Positions 24,835 through 33,366 of a stretch of DNA of 64,000 bases are shown here, in pieces. The notes under the pieces are model-generated. The model was not told where the DNA came from and ran no database searches. It saw only the letters and a program-made list of their open reading frames with translations. This stretch comes from Candidatus Raymondbacteria bacterium RIFOXYA2_FULL_49_16 (GTDB lineage Bacteria; Fibrobacterota; OXYB2-FULL-49-7; XYB2-FULL-49-35): the NCBI GenBank assembly GCA_001789205.1, contig MFYT01000064.1, forward strand, positions 1 through 64,000, in the 5' to 3' direction. The position numbers and the translations under genes were made by a program. The first letter of the stretch is position 1. The number at the start of each line of letters is the position of its first letter.

Positions 24835-26241
24835 CTAGGCCTTGCGCACAACAATCCGGTTGCCCACTGTTTCTGACACAACCACAGGTTCGTTCATCTC
24901 AATAAATTCTCCGTCAGCAACCACGTCGTACCGTTTGTTCTCGATAATCGCGGTGCCCGCTGGCCGCAGCGGAGTTGCTGCCCTGCCCTCTTTTCCCACC
25001 AGTATTGATGAGTCGGCCGCGGGACCAAAGCCCTCGCTTGTCTGTTCAGAGGTATGGTGGCCCAGCCGCGACGCAAAGACAAGCCGCGAAGTTGAAAAGA
25101 GCGCAAGGAAAAAAAGCGGAATGCTTATGAGAAAGAGAATACCTACAATCATGAGATTACTTTTAAAAAGCACAAAATCCCATGGCATTTTCGGAATCAC
25201 AAACGACTGCATGGCCAAAAGAACGCTGGCAAGGAGAAATCCAATGCCCACAACGCCAATAATGCCAAAGCCGGGTATGACAAAGAGCTCAACAAACAAC
25301 AAGGCAATGCCCACAAGGAAAAGCACCAGTTCGATATAATCCGCAAGACCCACAATATGTTTTATGCTGAAAAAAAGGAGGAACGCTGTTATGCCGATAA
25401 TGCCCCACATGCCAAAGCCGGGGGTTTTTATTTCCATATAAATGCCCGCAAGTCCAATGAGAATAAGAATAGGCGCAATGCCGTTCATAAAAATGAGCAG
25501 CCGTTCAGACCGTTTTTTTTCAATGCGCCGGATCTCCTGCGACTTTGTCTGCAGCAAGCCAACAACCTCCTCAAGGGTTTTTACTGTTTTTTTTGAAAAA
25601 CCCAGGGTCGCGGCTTCGGTCGCACTCATGGTAAGAAGTTCGCCCTTTGGTACAATGGTCCGTTTCTTAACAATCTTCTTTTTCTCGGACTCGGTCAGGT
25701 CGTTGTATTCAACGCCAGTGATAATCCGCTTGGCGCCAGAGGCGTCGGTTATTTCAATAATTTCCTTTTCTGAGCTGACCAATGCCTCGGTCAGTTTGAT
25801 GGGATATCCGTTCTTCTCGGCCAAAGCGCGGAACTTGGCGCGCAGGGGCGACTGGAATTTCTCACCCAGCATCTCCGGACCTTCCTTGGTCTGCATAATG
25901 GGCGCCACATCGCCCAGCGTGGTGTTTTCCATCATATAGAGTTCGCGGCACGAAAGCGCGATAAGACAGCCAGCGGAAATGGCCTTTTCTTTGACAACAC
26001 CAACGGTCCGAATTTTTATGTTTGAAATGAGTTCGACAATATCGAGCGCGGCATCGACCCTGCCGCCAAAGGTGTTGATCTCAAAAACAATGGCCTCGGG
26101 GTTCTGCGCTTCAGCGTCCTTTACCGCCCGTTTCAAAAAAGTATAGAGGCCTGGTTCAATCTCTTTATCTATTGGAATGACAATAACCTGGGCCCACAAT
26201 GCTGAAACAAGCACAAGAGATGAAATGATAAGATTTTTCAC
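24835..26241 (-). CDS. NfeD1b-type ClpP-like membrane serine protease
   Basis: The protein combines a ClpP-like serine protease domain (residues about 20-220: FEINTFGGRVDAALDIVELI, then KEKAISAGCLIALSC holding the Ser-containing turn, and TTLGDVAPI), a run of membrane segments (residues about 255-395), and a C-terminal NfeD OB-fold (GKEGRAATPLRPAGTAIIEN, YDVVADGEFIEMNEPVVV). NfeD1b proteases cut membrane-associated substrates and accompany SPFH proteins. The GTG at 26241 is preferred because it opens a signal-like segment (VKNLIISSLVLVSALWAQ); starts further upstream add basic sequence that overlaps the divergent gene. No clear ribosome binding site is present, so the start is the least certain part. 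Confidence 0.85.
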   Translation of the reverse strand: MKNLIISSLVLVSALWAQVIVIPIDKEIEPGLYTFLKRAVKDAEAQNPEAIVFEINTFGGRVDAALDIVELISNIKIRTVGVVKEKAISAGCLIALSCRELYMMENTTLGDVAPIMQTKEGPEMLGEKFQSPLRAKFRALAEKNGYPIKLTEALVSSEKEIIEITDASGAKRIITGVEYNDLTESEKKKIVKKRTIVPKGELLTMSATEAATLGFSKKTVKTLEEVVGLLQTKSQEIRRIEKKRSERLLIFMNGIAPILILIGLAGIYMEIKTPGFGMWGIIGITAFLLFFSIKHIVGLADYIELVLFLVGIALLFVELFVIPGFGIIGVVGIGFLLASVLLAMQSFVIPKMPWDFVLFKSNLMIVGILFLISIPLFFLALFSTSRLVFASRLGHHTSEQTSEGFGPAADSSILVGKEGRAATPLRPAGTAIIENKRYDVVADGEFIEMNEPVVVSETVGNRIVVRKA

Positions 26242-26272
26242 AGCAATAAAATATATATTTATTGATCTTCGA
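26242..26272. promoter_or_regulatory. 31-bp divergent intergenic region
   Basis: The spacer between the nfeD operon and the transglycosylase gene is only about 31 bp and very AT-rich (AAAATATATATTTATTG). It has no ribosome binding site in either direction. Back-to-back -10 elements with leaderless or near-leaderless transcripts would fit, unless the true starts lie elsewhere. Confidence 0.3.
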
Positions 26273-27124
26273 ATGGATAAGCTTTTTACTATTGGACAAT
26301 TAATTGGCCGCTGGCTTGTACGCATACTGGTCGCATACGCGGTCATCTGCTCTCTAGCGATAACCATTGGCCTGGTGGCTGCGTACCGGTATGTTATGGC
26401 CCCGATAAACGAGATAAAGGCATTGGCTGCTTCAAACCCGGTTGAGAGCGCCTACATGGCAGCCTATCGTGAAGACCTACGGCGGCAAAACAAACCCGAT
26501 ACATTGACCCATCTCTTTGTTCCCCTTGATTCAATTTCCAAAAATCTCCAGAACGCTGTAATCGCGGCTGAAGACGACGGCTTCTGGGTTCATCCGGGCT
26601 TCAATATCGACGCCATGGTGCGCGCCTATGCCTACAATGTGCAGTCAGGAAAGATAAAACGAGGGGGCAGTACCATTACCCAGCAGCTGGTGAAAAACCT
26701 CTTTCTGGACACAGACAAAAATTTTGAACGCAAATACAAGGAAATGGCCTATACCCTGCTGGTTGAGAAATTTTTGGGAAAAAAGAGGATCCTTGAATTG
26801 TACCTGAATTATGCCCAATGGGGGCCCTCGCTCTTTGGGTGCGAAGCTGCGGCGCAACTCTATTTTAAAAAACCAGCATCACAGCTTTCACGGTATGAGG
26901 CCATACGCATGGCAGCGCTCCTGGCAAGTCCTGAAAGGAAAAATCCATTTTACGAGAAATCGACCTTTCTCAGTTCACGCATCCAGGTCATTGCCAACAA
27001 TCTGTATATTCATCATATAATAGACGATACCGGATATCGGAACATTACCGGCGCTCCGCCTCCAAACGATTCCACACATGCTGATTCAAGCCAGGCCCAG
27101 ACCGACACTTCCAGCATTGAATAA
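26273..27124 (+). CDS. mtgA: monofunctional peptidoglycan glycosyltransferase
   Basis: The protein belongs to family GT51 and polymerises lipid II into glycan strands on the outer face of the inner membrane. One N-terminal membrane anchor (LVRILVAYAVICSLAITIGL) is followed by the GT51 motifs: AVIAAEDDGFWVHPG with the catalytic Glu, RGGSTITQQLVKNLFL, RKYKEMAYTLLVEKFLGKKR, and ILELYLNYAQWG. There is no transpeptidase domain. The start at MDKLFTIG is chosen to fit the anchor; an upstream ATG at 26225 would overlap the divergent nfeD gene and has only a weak ribosome binding site. The C-terminal tail is short and polar. Confidence 0.9.
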   Translation: MDKLFTIGQLIGRWLVRILVAYAVICSLAITIGLVAAYRYVMAPINEIKALAASNPVESAYMAAYREDLRRQNKPDTLTHLFVPLDSISKNLQNAVIAAEDDGFWVHPGFNIDAMVRAYAYNVQSGKIKRGGSTITQQLVKNLFLDTDKNFERKYKEMAYTLLVEKFLGKKRILELYLNYAQWGPSLFGCEAAAQLYFKKPASQLSRYEAIRMAALLASPERKNPFYEKSTFLSSRIQVIANNLYIHHIIDDTGYRNITGAPPPNDSTHADSSQAQTDTSSIE

Positions 27125-27140
27125 AAAACGCTTGTTTTTT
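27123..27140 (+). terminator. weak A/T hairpin after mtgA
   Basis: AAAAAAC (27123-27129) pairs with GTTTTTT (27134-27140) around GCTT, just after the mtgA stop. It has the U-tract of an intrinsic terminator but an AT-only stem, so termination would be weak. Confidence 0.35.
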
Positions 27141-27167
27141 CAAGTTTCGATTATTTAAATTATATAG

Positions 27168-27181
27168 TGAACACCTGTTCA
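27168..27181. promoter_or_regulatory. candidate SOS (LexA) box upstream of recA
   Basis: TGAACACCTGTTCA contains the perfect half-site pair GAAC-N4-GTTC, which is the core of the Bacillus-type LexA operator CGAACRNRYGTTYG. It lies 83 nt before the recA start and upstream of the best promoter candidate. Damage-inducible control of recA by LexA is the obvious reading. It does not resemble the operator reported for Fibrobacter succinogenes LexA (TGCNC-N4-GTGCA). Confidence 0.55.
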
Positions 27182-27211
27182 GTATTTGAAATTTTGTAGA
27201 TATGACAGGTT

Positions 27212-27240
27212 TTGTCACATCAAAAGGTTATATTTATAAC
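27212..27240 (+). promoter_or_regulatory. probable sigma-70 promoter of recA
   Basis: TTGTCA at 27212-27217 and TATAAC at 27235-27240 are separated by 17 bp, predicting a start near 27247 and a leader of under 20 nt that still includes AGGAGG (27253-27258). The -35 overlaps an inverted repeat TGACA-N5-TGTCA (27203-27217). Confidence 0.5.
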
Positions 27241-27263
27241 GAAAAACAAAACAGGAGGAACAC

Positions 27264-28331
27264 ATGGCAGAAGAAAAAGACAATGCGAAAAAACGGGCTG
27301 TAGACCAGGCATTGGCCCAAATTGAGAAGGATTATGGCAAAGGAGCCATCATGCGCCTGGGAATTGACCACGCTTTTACCGAAATAAAGGCCATTCCCAC
27401 TGGTGCGGTAAACCTGGATGTTGCCCTTGGCGTGGGCGGTATTCCCGTGGGACGCATAACCGAGATATATGGGCCAGAATCAAGCGGCAAAACCACCCTT
27501 GCCCTGCATGTTATTGCCGAAGCACAGAAAAGAGGCAGCATTGCCGCATATATTGATGCTGAACACGCTTTTGACGCTGGGTATGCGAAAAACCTGGGTG
27601 TTGATATCGACAATCTGCTGGTCTCTCAGCCCGATACTGGCGAACAGGCGCTCAATATAACTGAAACACTTATCCGGTCTGGCGCAATCGACATTATTGT
27701 GGTCGATTCCGTTGCAGCCCTGGTTCCCCAGGCTGAAATTGACGGTGAAATGGGCGACTCTCACATGGGCTTGCAAGCCCGTCTCATGTCCCAGGCACTC
27801 CGGAAACTCACGGGCATTATTTCAAAATCCGCCTCAGCTCTCATTTTCATCAATCAGATCCGCATGAAAATCGGGGTCATGTTCGGCAATCCCGAGACAA
27901 CCACTGGCGGCAATGCGTTAAAATTCTACGCATCAGTGCGCATCGATATCCGCCGTATTGCCACGATCAAGGACGGCGAAGTGGTCAAGGGTAACCGGAC
28001 CCTGGCAAAGGTTGTTAAAAATAAGGTGGCCCCGCCCTTTAAAACCGCTGAATTTGACATTATGTATGGCAAAGGTATCTCAAAAGAAGGCACGCTCATT
28101 GACATGGGCGTGGAAAAAGAGATCATTAAAAAAAGCGGTACTTGGTTTTCCTTCAACGACGAGCGCATTGGCCAGGGACGTGAAAACGCCCGCCAGTTCC
28201 TTATCGACAATCCTGATGTTGCCATCGAGATAGAGATCGCCATAAAAAAAGCCTATGGCTTCTTGCCTGCCGATCCTGTTGAAGTTGAAGGCGAAAATAA
28301 GAAAGAGAAGAAGGAAAAGGTGAAGGCGTAA
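27264..28331 (+). CDS. recA: recombinase RecA
   Basis: RecA forms filaments on single-stranded DNA, drives strand exchange and triggers LexA self-cleavage. The 355-residue sequence has the Walker A motif GPESSGKT (residues 70-77), the [20 protein letters not shown] region, [16 protein letters not shown], and the [20 protein letters not shown] loop L2. The C-terminal tail is rich in Lys and Glu. AGGAGG stands 5 nt before the ATG. A candidate SOS box and promoter precede it. It is monocistronic, bounded by a weak hairpin upstream and a strong palindrome downstream. Confidence 0.98.
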   Translation: MAEEKDNAKKRAVDQALAQIEKDYGKGAIMRLGIDHAFTEIKAIPTGAVNLDVALGVGGIPVGRITEIYGPESSGKTTLALHVIAEAQKRGSIAAYIDAEHAFDAGYAKNLGVDIDNLLVSQPDTGEQALNITETLIRSGAIDIIVVDSVAALVPQAEIDGEMGDSHMGLQARLMSQALRKLTGIISKSASALIFINQIRMKIGVMFGNPETTTGGNALKFYASVRIDIRRIATIKDGEVVKGNRTLAKVVKNKVAPPFKTAEFDIMYGKGISKEGTLIDMGVEKEIIKKSGTWFSFNDERIGQGRENARQFLIDNPDVAIEIEIAIKKAYGFLPADPVEVEGENKKEKKEKVKA

Positions 28332-28346
28332 AGCCGCCAGCGTTAC

Positions 28347-28377
28347 ATGCAGCATAGTTTAGCAAACTATGCTGCAT
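28347..28377. terminator. perfect 14-bp palindrome between convergent genes
   Basis: ATGCAGCATAGTTT (28347-28360) and its exact complement (28364-28377) flank a 3-nt loop AGC. It lies between the recA stop and the stop of the convergent gene, whose stop codon it touches. Being symmetrical it could terminate both directions, but neither strand has a U-tract. Confidence 0.5.
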
Positions 28378-30713
28378 CACTTCTGCAGCACCATCTTTTT
28401 TGTTAAAATAAGGCTGCCTGATCTTACTCGCGCCACATAGATTCCGCTGGGCCGGTTTCCTGCGTTCCATTCCATTCCACTGGCCAGCGTCTGTGCACTG
28501 ATATTTTGGCTGAAAATCGTCTTCCCGGTAATGTCATACACCAAGACTTGCGCTTTTCCGGCAAGCCCGGCGACCCTGATGGTTACGGCAGGATTAAAAG
28601 GATTGGGGCGTATCTCAAGCATTGCCTGGCTAAAAGCCGCTTTAGCCGGGTTTCCTGCCTGAAGCGCGGATGAATCCACATTGAAGATCATCAAGTCGCA
28701 GATGGCAGCAGTGTCCAGTTCAACTGTCAGATATCCGTCCGTCACTGTGACGGGTATATAGCGCGCACAAGCGGGCAGGCCGGCAGAGACGGGACGGCCG
28801 GTCTCGCGGAGACGTGAGCTTCCTGCTGGATAAAACCTGTTCGGGAAGTAAAAAACCGTATCGTGCAGCGCTGAAACACCTTCAACGCGGATGTTTTTGA
28901 TCACATTTGAGGAATCGGTATATAAGGCGCAGGAATTATTCGCCCGCAACGATACATAATATGACCCATTAATTATGGGATAATTCCATGTCGCGGTTGA
29001 AGAAGTTTGTATGCATCGCATTGCCAGGAAATCTTCGTCCCGATCTCTGAGTACAGGCCAATATGCGCCATCCAAAGCGGTAAAACTCCCTGTCCAGCCC
29101 GAGCTTATCACGTTGACCCAGCCTGCGGGTTGCGTAATATCATGACTCCATCCCCATTGGCTATAATTGCCAAAATTGATCTTCGCCACTGTATCCAAAG
29201 GACAAGTGACATATACCCGGCGTGTGTCGACATTGCTGTTCCCATTATTATCCGATGCTGTCAGATAGAATGTATAATAGCCTTCGATGTCAGGAACAAA
29301 ATTGCCTGAATCCGCTATTCCTGCCACCTGAGTCAGCGCCACTACCGGCGTTCCGTCAAAATGGTCGACCTTGTACGACCAGGACAGCCTAGCCGGAGAA
29401 AGCACACCGTCCTCATGGTCCGCCCCTGTACCATGCAAGACAATAGAGGAACCCGTTATCGTATGAGACTGGTCTATTGGAGATTGAATATGCGCAACAG
29501 GAGGATCGTTCCCGTTTATGGTCTTGGTGATGGTCCACTGATCGGAGACAATGAAATTGTTGCTAACATTCTTTTTCCAGTTTGTGCCAATCATAACATT
29601 GCCATTGATCTCAATGTGCAGTTTCTCGTGCCAGTGGAACGATTCCGCATTCACAAAAAACGTGCCCGCGCCATGCCGTGTTTTAACATGGAACGAATTG
29701 CCGGGCCTTGCCTGGATTGTAAACAGACTCTCAACGGTCATGAGCGGTGACCGGAAATTGCCGTCAATGTGGCCTGAAATGACGACATCAACACCATAAC
29801 GGTCGCACAAAGTATCATAGAGTTTCTCTCCCCGGGTGGAAAGGCCCAGATACGAAGGATTGTTGCAATACACCGGATAATGCTCGAACATGATCTTCCA
29901 CATTGGCGTTGTATCCGCCAATTCCTTCACAAGCCAGCGGTATTGGACATTATTGGTGTCTGTGGGCAGTCCATGGAGTGAGATGAACCTCGTGTTGCCA
30001 TAATCAAAGGAATAATACCATTCAGTGCCATCATAATCGTTGCGCGGCAGATAAAACGCGGCAAAATAATACATGCCTGCCGGACACTCCTGGTCATGGT
30101 TGCCTACAGAGGGGCAAATGGTGGTTTTTTGTATCATGGATCTGAAGGGGTCCCACCATGATCCATCAGTGTATTGTTCTATGCATCCTTGTTGCTGCTC
30201 AACATCACCCTGGCATATCCATAATTCAGGCACGGGATTATGGACTGTATGCATTTCAGCGACCTTGATGGAATCCGCGCTTCCATACCAGGGCGTCGAG
30301 GGCCCGTAGATCAGGTCGCTCTCGGCAAAAAGCCTGAAATGAGTATTGCCGTCTCCTTTTACCGGCGCAGTGGTAAAAAGCATTGAGTCTATCCCGGTAT
30401 ATTCATCAGCGCCGCTTACGACTTTATAATAATAGCGTGTTGCCGGTTCAAGTCCTGCAAGCTTGGCCACATATACATTGTCTTCCCAGGCATCCCAGGA
30501 TTCCTTTTGATCCAGGATGGCATCTGCGTGTGCATTCATATTGGACGGGCTTGTTCCGTAATGGACGCTAAAAGCGGATGAAATATCGCTCTGGAATACG
30601 ATAAGACAAGATTCATGGGTGACCTTCTGGCTGTAAGGACCCCTGATAATTTCAAGGCCCGCAACAGGATGGATACAAAGCATGACTGGAATTATCATAA
30701 AAACTTTCCTCAT
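28377..30713 (-). CDS. secreted purple-acid-phosphatase-like metallophosphoesterase with sorting tail
   Basis: After a signal peptide (MRKVFMIIPVMLCIHPVAG) comes a purple-acid-phosphatase N-terminal Fn3-like domain (HESCLIVFQSDISSAFSVHY, YYYKV) and a calcineurin-like phosphoesterase domain with metal motifs LFAESDLIYG, WICQGDVEQ, SVGNHDQE, MFEHYPVY and VISGHIDGN (residues about 120-330). The first motif has ESD where GD is usual. An Ig-like region (DPPVAHIQSPIDQSHTITGS) and a galactose-binding-like beta domain follow, then the sorting tail RPNPFNPAVTI ... PSGIYVARV ... KKMVLQK. GGAG 7 nt before the ATG supports the start. It probably releases phosphate from organic phosphate outside the cell. 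Confidence 0.88.
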   Translation of the reverse strand: MRKVFMIIPVMLCIHPVAGLEIIRGPYSQKVTHESCLIVFQSDISSAFSVHYGTSPSNMNAHADAILDQKESWDAWEDNVYVAKLAGLEPATRYYYKVVSGADEYTGIDSMLFTTAPVKGDGNTHFRLFAESDLIYGPSTPWYGSADSIKVAEMHTVHNPVPELWICQGDVEQQQGCIEQYTDGSWWDPFRSMIQKTTICPSVGNHDQECPAGMYYFAAFYLPRNDYDGTEWYYSFDYGNTRFISLHGLPTDTNNVQYRWLVKELADTTPMWKIMFEHYPVYCNNPSYLGLSTRGEKLYDTLCDRYGVDVVISGHIDGNFRSPLMTVESLFTIQARPGNSFHVKTRHGAGTFFVNAESFHWHEKLHIEINGNVMIGTNWKKNVSNNFIVSDQWTITKTINGNDPPVAHIQSPIDQSHTITGSSIVLHGTGADHEDGVLSPARLSWSYKVDHFDGTPVVALTQVAGIADSGNFVPDIEGYYTFYLTASDNNGNSNVDTRRVYVTCPLDTVAKINFGNYSQWGWSHDITQPAGWVNVISSGWTGSFTALDGAYWPVLRDRDEDFLAMRCIQTSSTATWNYPIINGSYYVSLRANNSCALYTDSSNVIKNIRVEGVSALHDTVFYFPNRFYPAGSSRLRETGRPVSAGLPACARYIPVTVTDGYLTVELDTAAICDLMIFNVDSSALQAGNPAKAAFSQAMLEIRPNPFNPAVTIRVAGLAGKAQVLVYDITGKTIFSQNISAQTLASGMEWNAGNRPSGIYVARVRSGSLILTKKMVLQK

Positions 30714-30976
30714 AACTTTTCTCCAGGTTGAGGGAACGTTTCTCTATAATTAATATATTCAAAGATATATGGCTACTGTACTACTTTAATGTAGAAACCC
30801 CCGGCTTTTTCGGAAAATTCCCTGCTTTTCAGGAAAAAAATGGAAAACCAACTGAAAAAATCAGAAATAAGCACGTTTAATCACGATTCAACCGGAAAAA
30901 TCAATACTTTTCTACTGAGAAGTCATCGCATTTCCTCGATTTTTGAGTATATTACTAGTAAAAAAGGAGGATTCTG
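30714..30976. other. divergent intergenic region, 263 bp
   Basis: No gene is seen. The region is AT-rich and contains several GGAAAA-type runs and a small hairpin (CCTG...CAGG near 30817). It must hold the promoters of the divergent phosphoesterase and transglutaminase-like genes. TATATT near 30952, 20-odd nt before the ribosome binding site of the rightward gene, is a plausible -10. Confidence 0.4.
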
Positions 30977-33250
30977 ATGAAAATGCAACTCATTGTTCTG
31001 CTTGTGGTTCTAGTTGGAACAAGCGCCTTTGGACTGTCTTATTCACCATGGTTGAATTCTGAACGTGTGCCAGACTGGAGCGGTAACTGGGAAAGTTTTA
31101 GAAACTATTCAACGCTCCAGGGCAAGACCGGGCAGGATTTTGCCATTGGCGTCTACAACATATTCAAGGACAAGTCCCTGGGTATTATGCATGTTGGCGG
31201 CACAGTGGAACCGTTTATCAATACAGTTGGATATGACTATACACAGCTCTGGTGCTACAAAGCAATCCGCGACCCGGTGAAAATCATGAACCTTAATGGC
31301 TGGGGATGGTGCGGACAGGAAGGAAGCAATATGGCAGGGGCCATGCAGCAGGCCGGCGTTGGACCCACACACGACATTGGCTGGAATGGCCATGGGCTCA
31401 TGGAGGTGTATTACGGAGGCGCTTGGCATTATTTCGACGCTGACCTCAGAGGGTATGTAGCAAACCCGGCCACAGGCGAGGTTGCGAGCGCGCAGCAGGC
31501 CATTGACAGCAGTTCATGGGTTCTTGCGACCGATTACAACTGCGCGGTCGATGCGACGTATATCCGTAACCTCGTGTGGCCCAACGGCGCCTTTTTGGCC
31601 CAACGGTTGTGGACCAGTTCGCATACCATGGATTTCGCGCTCCGCATGGGTGAGACCTTCACGCGGTACTGGAAAGGCGATAGCACTCGTTATTTCAACA
31701 GTATTGACTGGTATAACGGCTTTCCGCATATTGGCAATAATATCCTGACAACAAGTTATAACGGCGTTGTAAAAGAAAACGGCATGCCCTGCCATGGCAG
31801 GCCCTATTCCTATTGCAGCGGGTACTATTATGCGACCCCGGGTATGGGCATATTCCAGTATGCACCCAACCTCAATTCCGCGTATGCCGACTACCGCGAC
31901 GGTGTGACCATTGACAGCAATGTAACGCAGGACAACGCGGGCGCGGGCGTCCCATCGGGCCAGAATGGATACATTGTGTTCGACCGTTTTACTCCCTATA
32001 TACTGTGCGGCAAAAACGGGCTGGATTTTACCAACCTCAGCAACCAGACCGGCCAGACCGAAGGCGCGGTGGTGACCCTTGCGCTGCTGGGCAACGCGAA
32101 TGTGCGCGTGTCGCGCAATAACGGCCATACCTGGACCATCCTCGGGACCAATGTGACCGGTACGCAGACCTTTGATTTCACCCATACGGTGTATGGTTTC
32201 TATCAATACATGATCAGGATCGATCTTTTAGATGGCGCGAAGCTGACGTCATATGCCGAGAAGGCTGTTGTTTCCGCTGCGCCCGCCTCCCTGCCGCTTA
32301 TCAGCGGGACAACACAGATGCAGTTCCGCACGGGTGATAGGTATGGGTTCAGGACAAAGACATATCTCATGGACCTTGACTTGCACGACAGCACGCAAAA
32401 TCTACCCGCAACGGTGACCAACCACCAGCCCACCAGCGTCACCACGCGGGCCACGGGCGCGATTGTAAAGGTCAATCCCCCGGGCAATGGCAAAATCCGG
32501 TGGCTTTCCATTGGCGGCGCGTTTGCACGGACGCAAAACCCCGGTGTTGAAATAAGCACGGATGGAACCCATTATACGCCGATCTGGAACGCCGGCAGCT
32601 ATAGCTGGACCACATGCCCGTACAGGGACTGTCACTGGGAAGCGCAATTCGACACCTCGGTCATTTTCACCACTGGCCCTGCGGGCGCAACGTATGATTG
32701 GGGCCGCGCAGCGATAATCACCGCCAATGCTCCTGAAAGCGTGTGGGTCAAATACACGAACAATGTCAATATGATCCGCATATACGCTCATTACGAGGAA
32801 CCGGACAGGCCAATGCAGGAAAGTCCGGTCACCATTATCAATGCCACTGACTCGGGTTCTGTACAGCAAAGTTTCGATAGCACGGCGGCATATACGGTAA
32901 GCGCGCTCACAGGCCATAACCTGTGGTATTCGATGTCCGTTGCAAGCCAGGAAAACACGGAACTGGAAAAAGCCATGATTGATAAAATGATCCTTGCCCT
33001 TGAAATAGCGCCAAATCCGTTCAATCCTGTAACGAGAATCAGGAGTCAGAACCCAGGATTCGGGAACCAGACGGTTGAAATAGAAATATGCACTGTTCAC
33101 GGGAAAGTGGTCGACAAACTGCACGCCACCAGTTATGAATTGTCCGCTGGAATCATCTGGGACGCAGCACGTTTTCCCAGCGGCCTGTATATTGTCCGGG
33201 TCAAGGCGGGAAACAGGGTGACAGCAAAGCCAGTGATGCTCATGAAATAA
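30977..33250 (+). CDS. secreted transglutaminase-like protein with sorting tail
   Basis: AGGAGG precedes the ATG by 6 nt. A signal peptide (MKMQLIVLLVVLVGTSAFG) leads into a domain with a likely papain/transglutaminase-type Cys-His-Asp triad: Cys112 in GWGWCGQEG, His139 in WNGHGLMEVYY and Asp154 in WHYFDADLRG. The spacing and the surrounding aromatic strands fit transglutaminase-like enzymes, which cleave or cross-link peptides. Beta-rich domains follow (residues about 330-670). The sorting tail APNPFNPVTRI ... PSGLYIVRV ... KPVMLMK is interrupted by a heptamer-repeat insertion (33034-33068). A strong terminator follows the gene. Activity is inferred only from the triad; it could also be a non-catalytic relative. 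Confidence 0.8.
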   Translation: MKMQLIVLLVVLVGTSAFGLSYSPWLNSERVPDWSGNWESFRNYSTLQGKTGQDFAIGVYNIFKDKSLGIMHVGGTVEPFINTVGYDYTQLWCYKAIRDPVKIMNLNGWGWCGQEGSNMAGAMQQAGVGPTHDIGWNGHGLMEVYYGGAWHYFDADLRGYVANPATGEVASAQQAIDSSSWVLATDYNCAVDATYIRNLVWPNGAFLAQRLWTSSHTMDFALRMGETFTRYWKGDSTRYFNSIDWYNGFPHIGNNILTTSYNGVVKENGMPCHGRPYSYCSGYYYATPGMGIFQYAPNLNSAYADYRDGVTIDSNVTQDNAGAGVPSGQNGYIVFDRFTPYILCGKNGLDFTNLSNQTGQTEGAVVTLALLGNANVRVSRNNGHTWTILGTNVTGTQTFDFTHTVYGFYQYMIRIDLLDGAKLTSYAEKAVVSAAPASLPLISGTTQMQFRTGDRYGFRTKTYLMDLDLHDSTQNLPATVTNHQPTSVTTRATGAIVKVNPPGNGKIRWLSIGGAFARTQNPGVEISTDGTHYTPIWNAGSYSWTTCPYRDCHWEAQFDTSVIFTTGPAGATYDWGRAAIITANAPESVWVKYTNNVNMIRIYAHYEEPDRPMQESPVTIINATDSGSVQQSFDSTAAYTVSALTGHNLWYSMSVASQENTELEKAMIDKMILALEIAPNPFNPVTRIRSQNPGFGNQTVEIEICTVHGKVVDKLHATSYELSAGIIWDAARFPSGLYIVRVKAGNRVTAKPVMLMK
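33034..33068 (+). repeat. heptamer repeats in frame inside a sorting domain
   Basis: Five consecutive heptamers: GAGAATC, AGGAGTC, AGAACCC, AGGATTC, GGGAACC. They encode the loop SQNPGFGNQ between the first two strands of the sorting domain, the same place where the 1198-2883 protein has its repeat insertion. Confidence 0.6.
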
Positions 33251-33285
33251 GCATCGTAAGACTATCTGCTGATTATATCCTATGG

Positions 33286-33325
33286 AAAGGGCCCTGCCGG
33301 AATTCCTGGCCGGGCCTTTTCTTTT
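33286..33325 (+). terminator. intrinsic terminator after the transglutaminase-like gene
   Basis: AAAGGGCCC pairs with GGGCCTTT (one bulged G), with an inner GCCGG/CCTGGC helix closing an AATT loop, followed by TTTTCTTTT. This is a strong rho-independent terminator 36 nt after the stop at 33250. Confidence 0.85.
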
Positions 33326-33366
33326 ACACTTGGTTTCTACGAGAAAAATTCCGCTTTACCGATGAT

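Noticed and set aside
32402-33124. 240-codon minus-strand ORF opposite the transglutaminase-like gene
   Set aside because: Antisense shadow of a gene with signal peptide, ribosome binding site and sorting tail.
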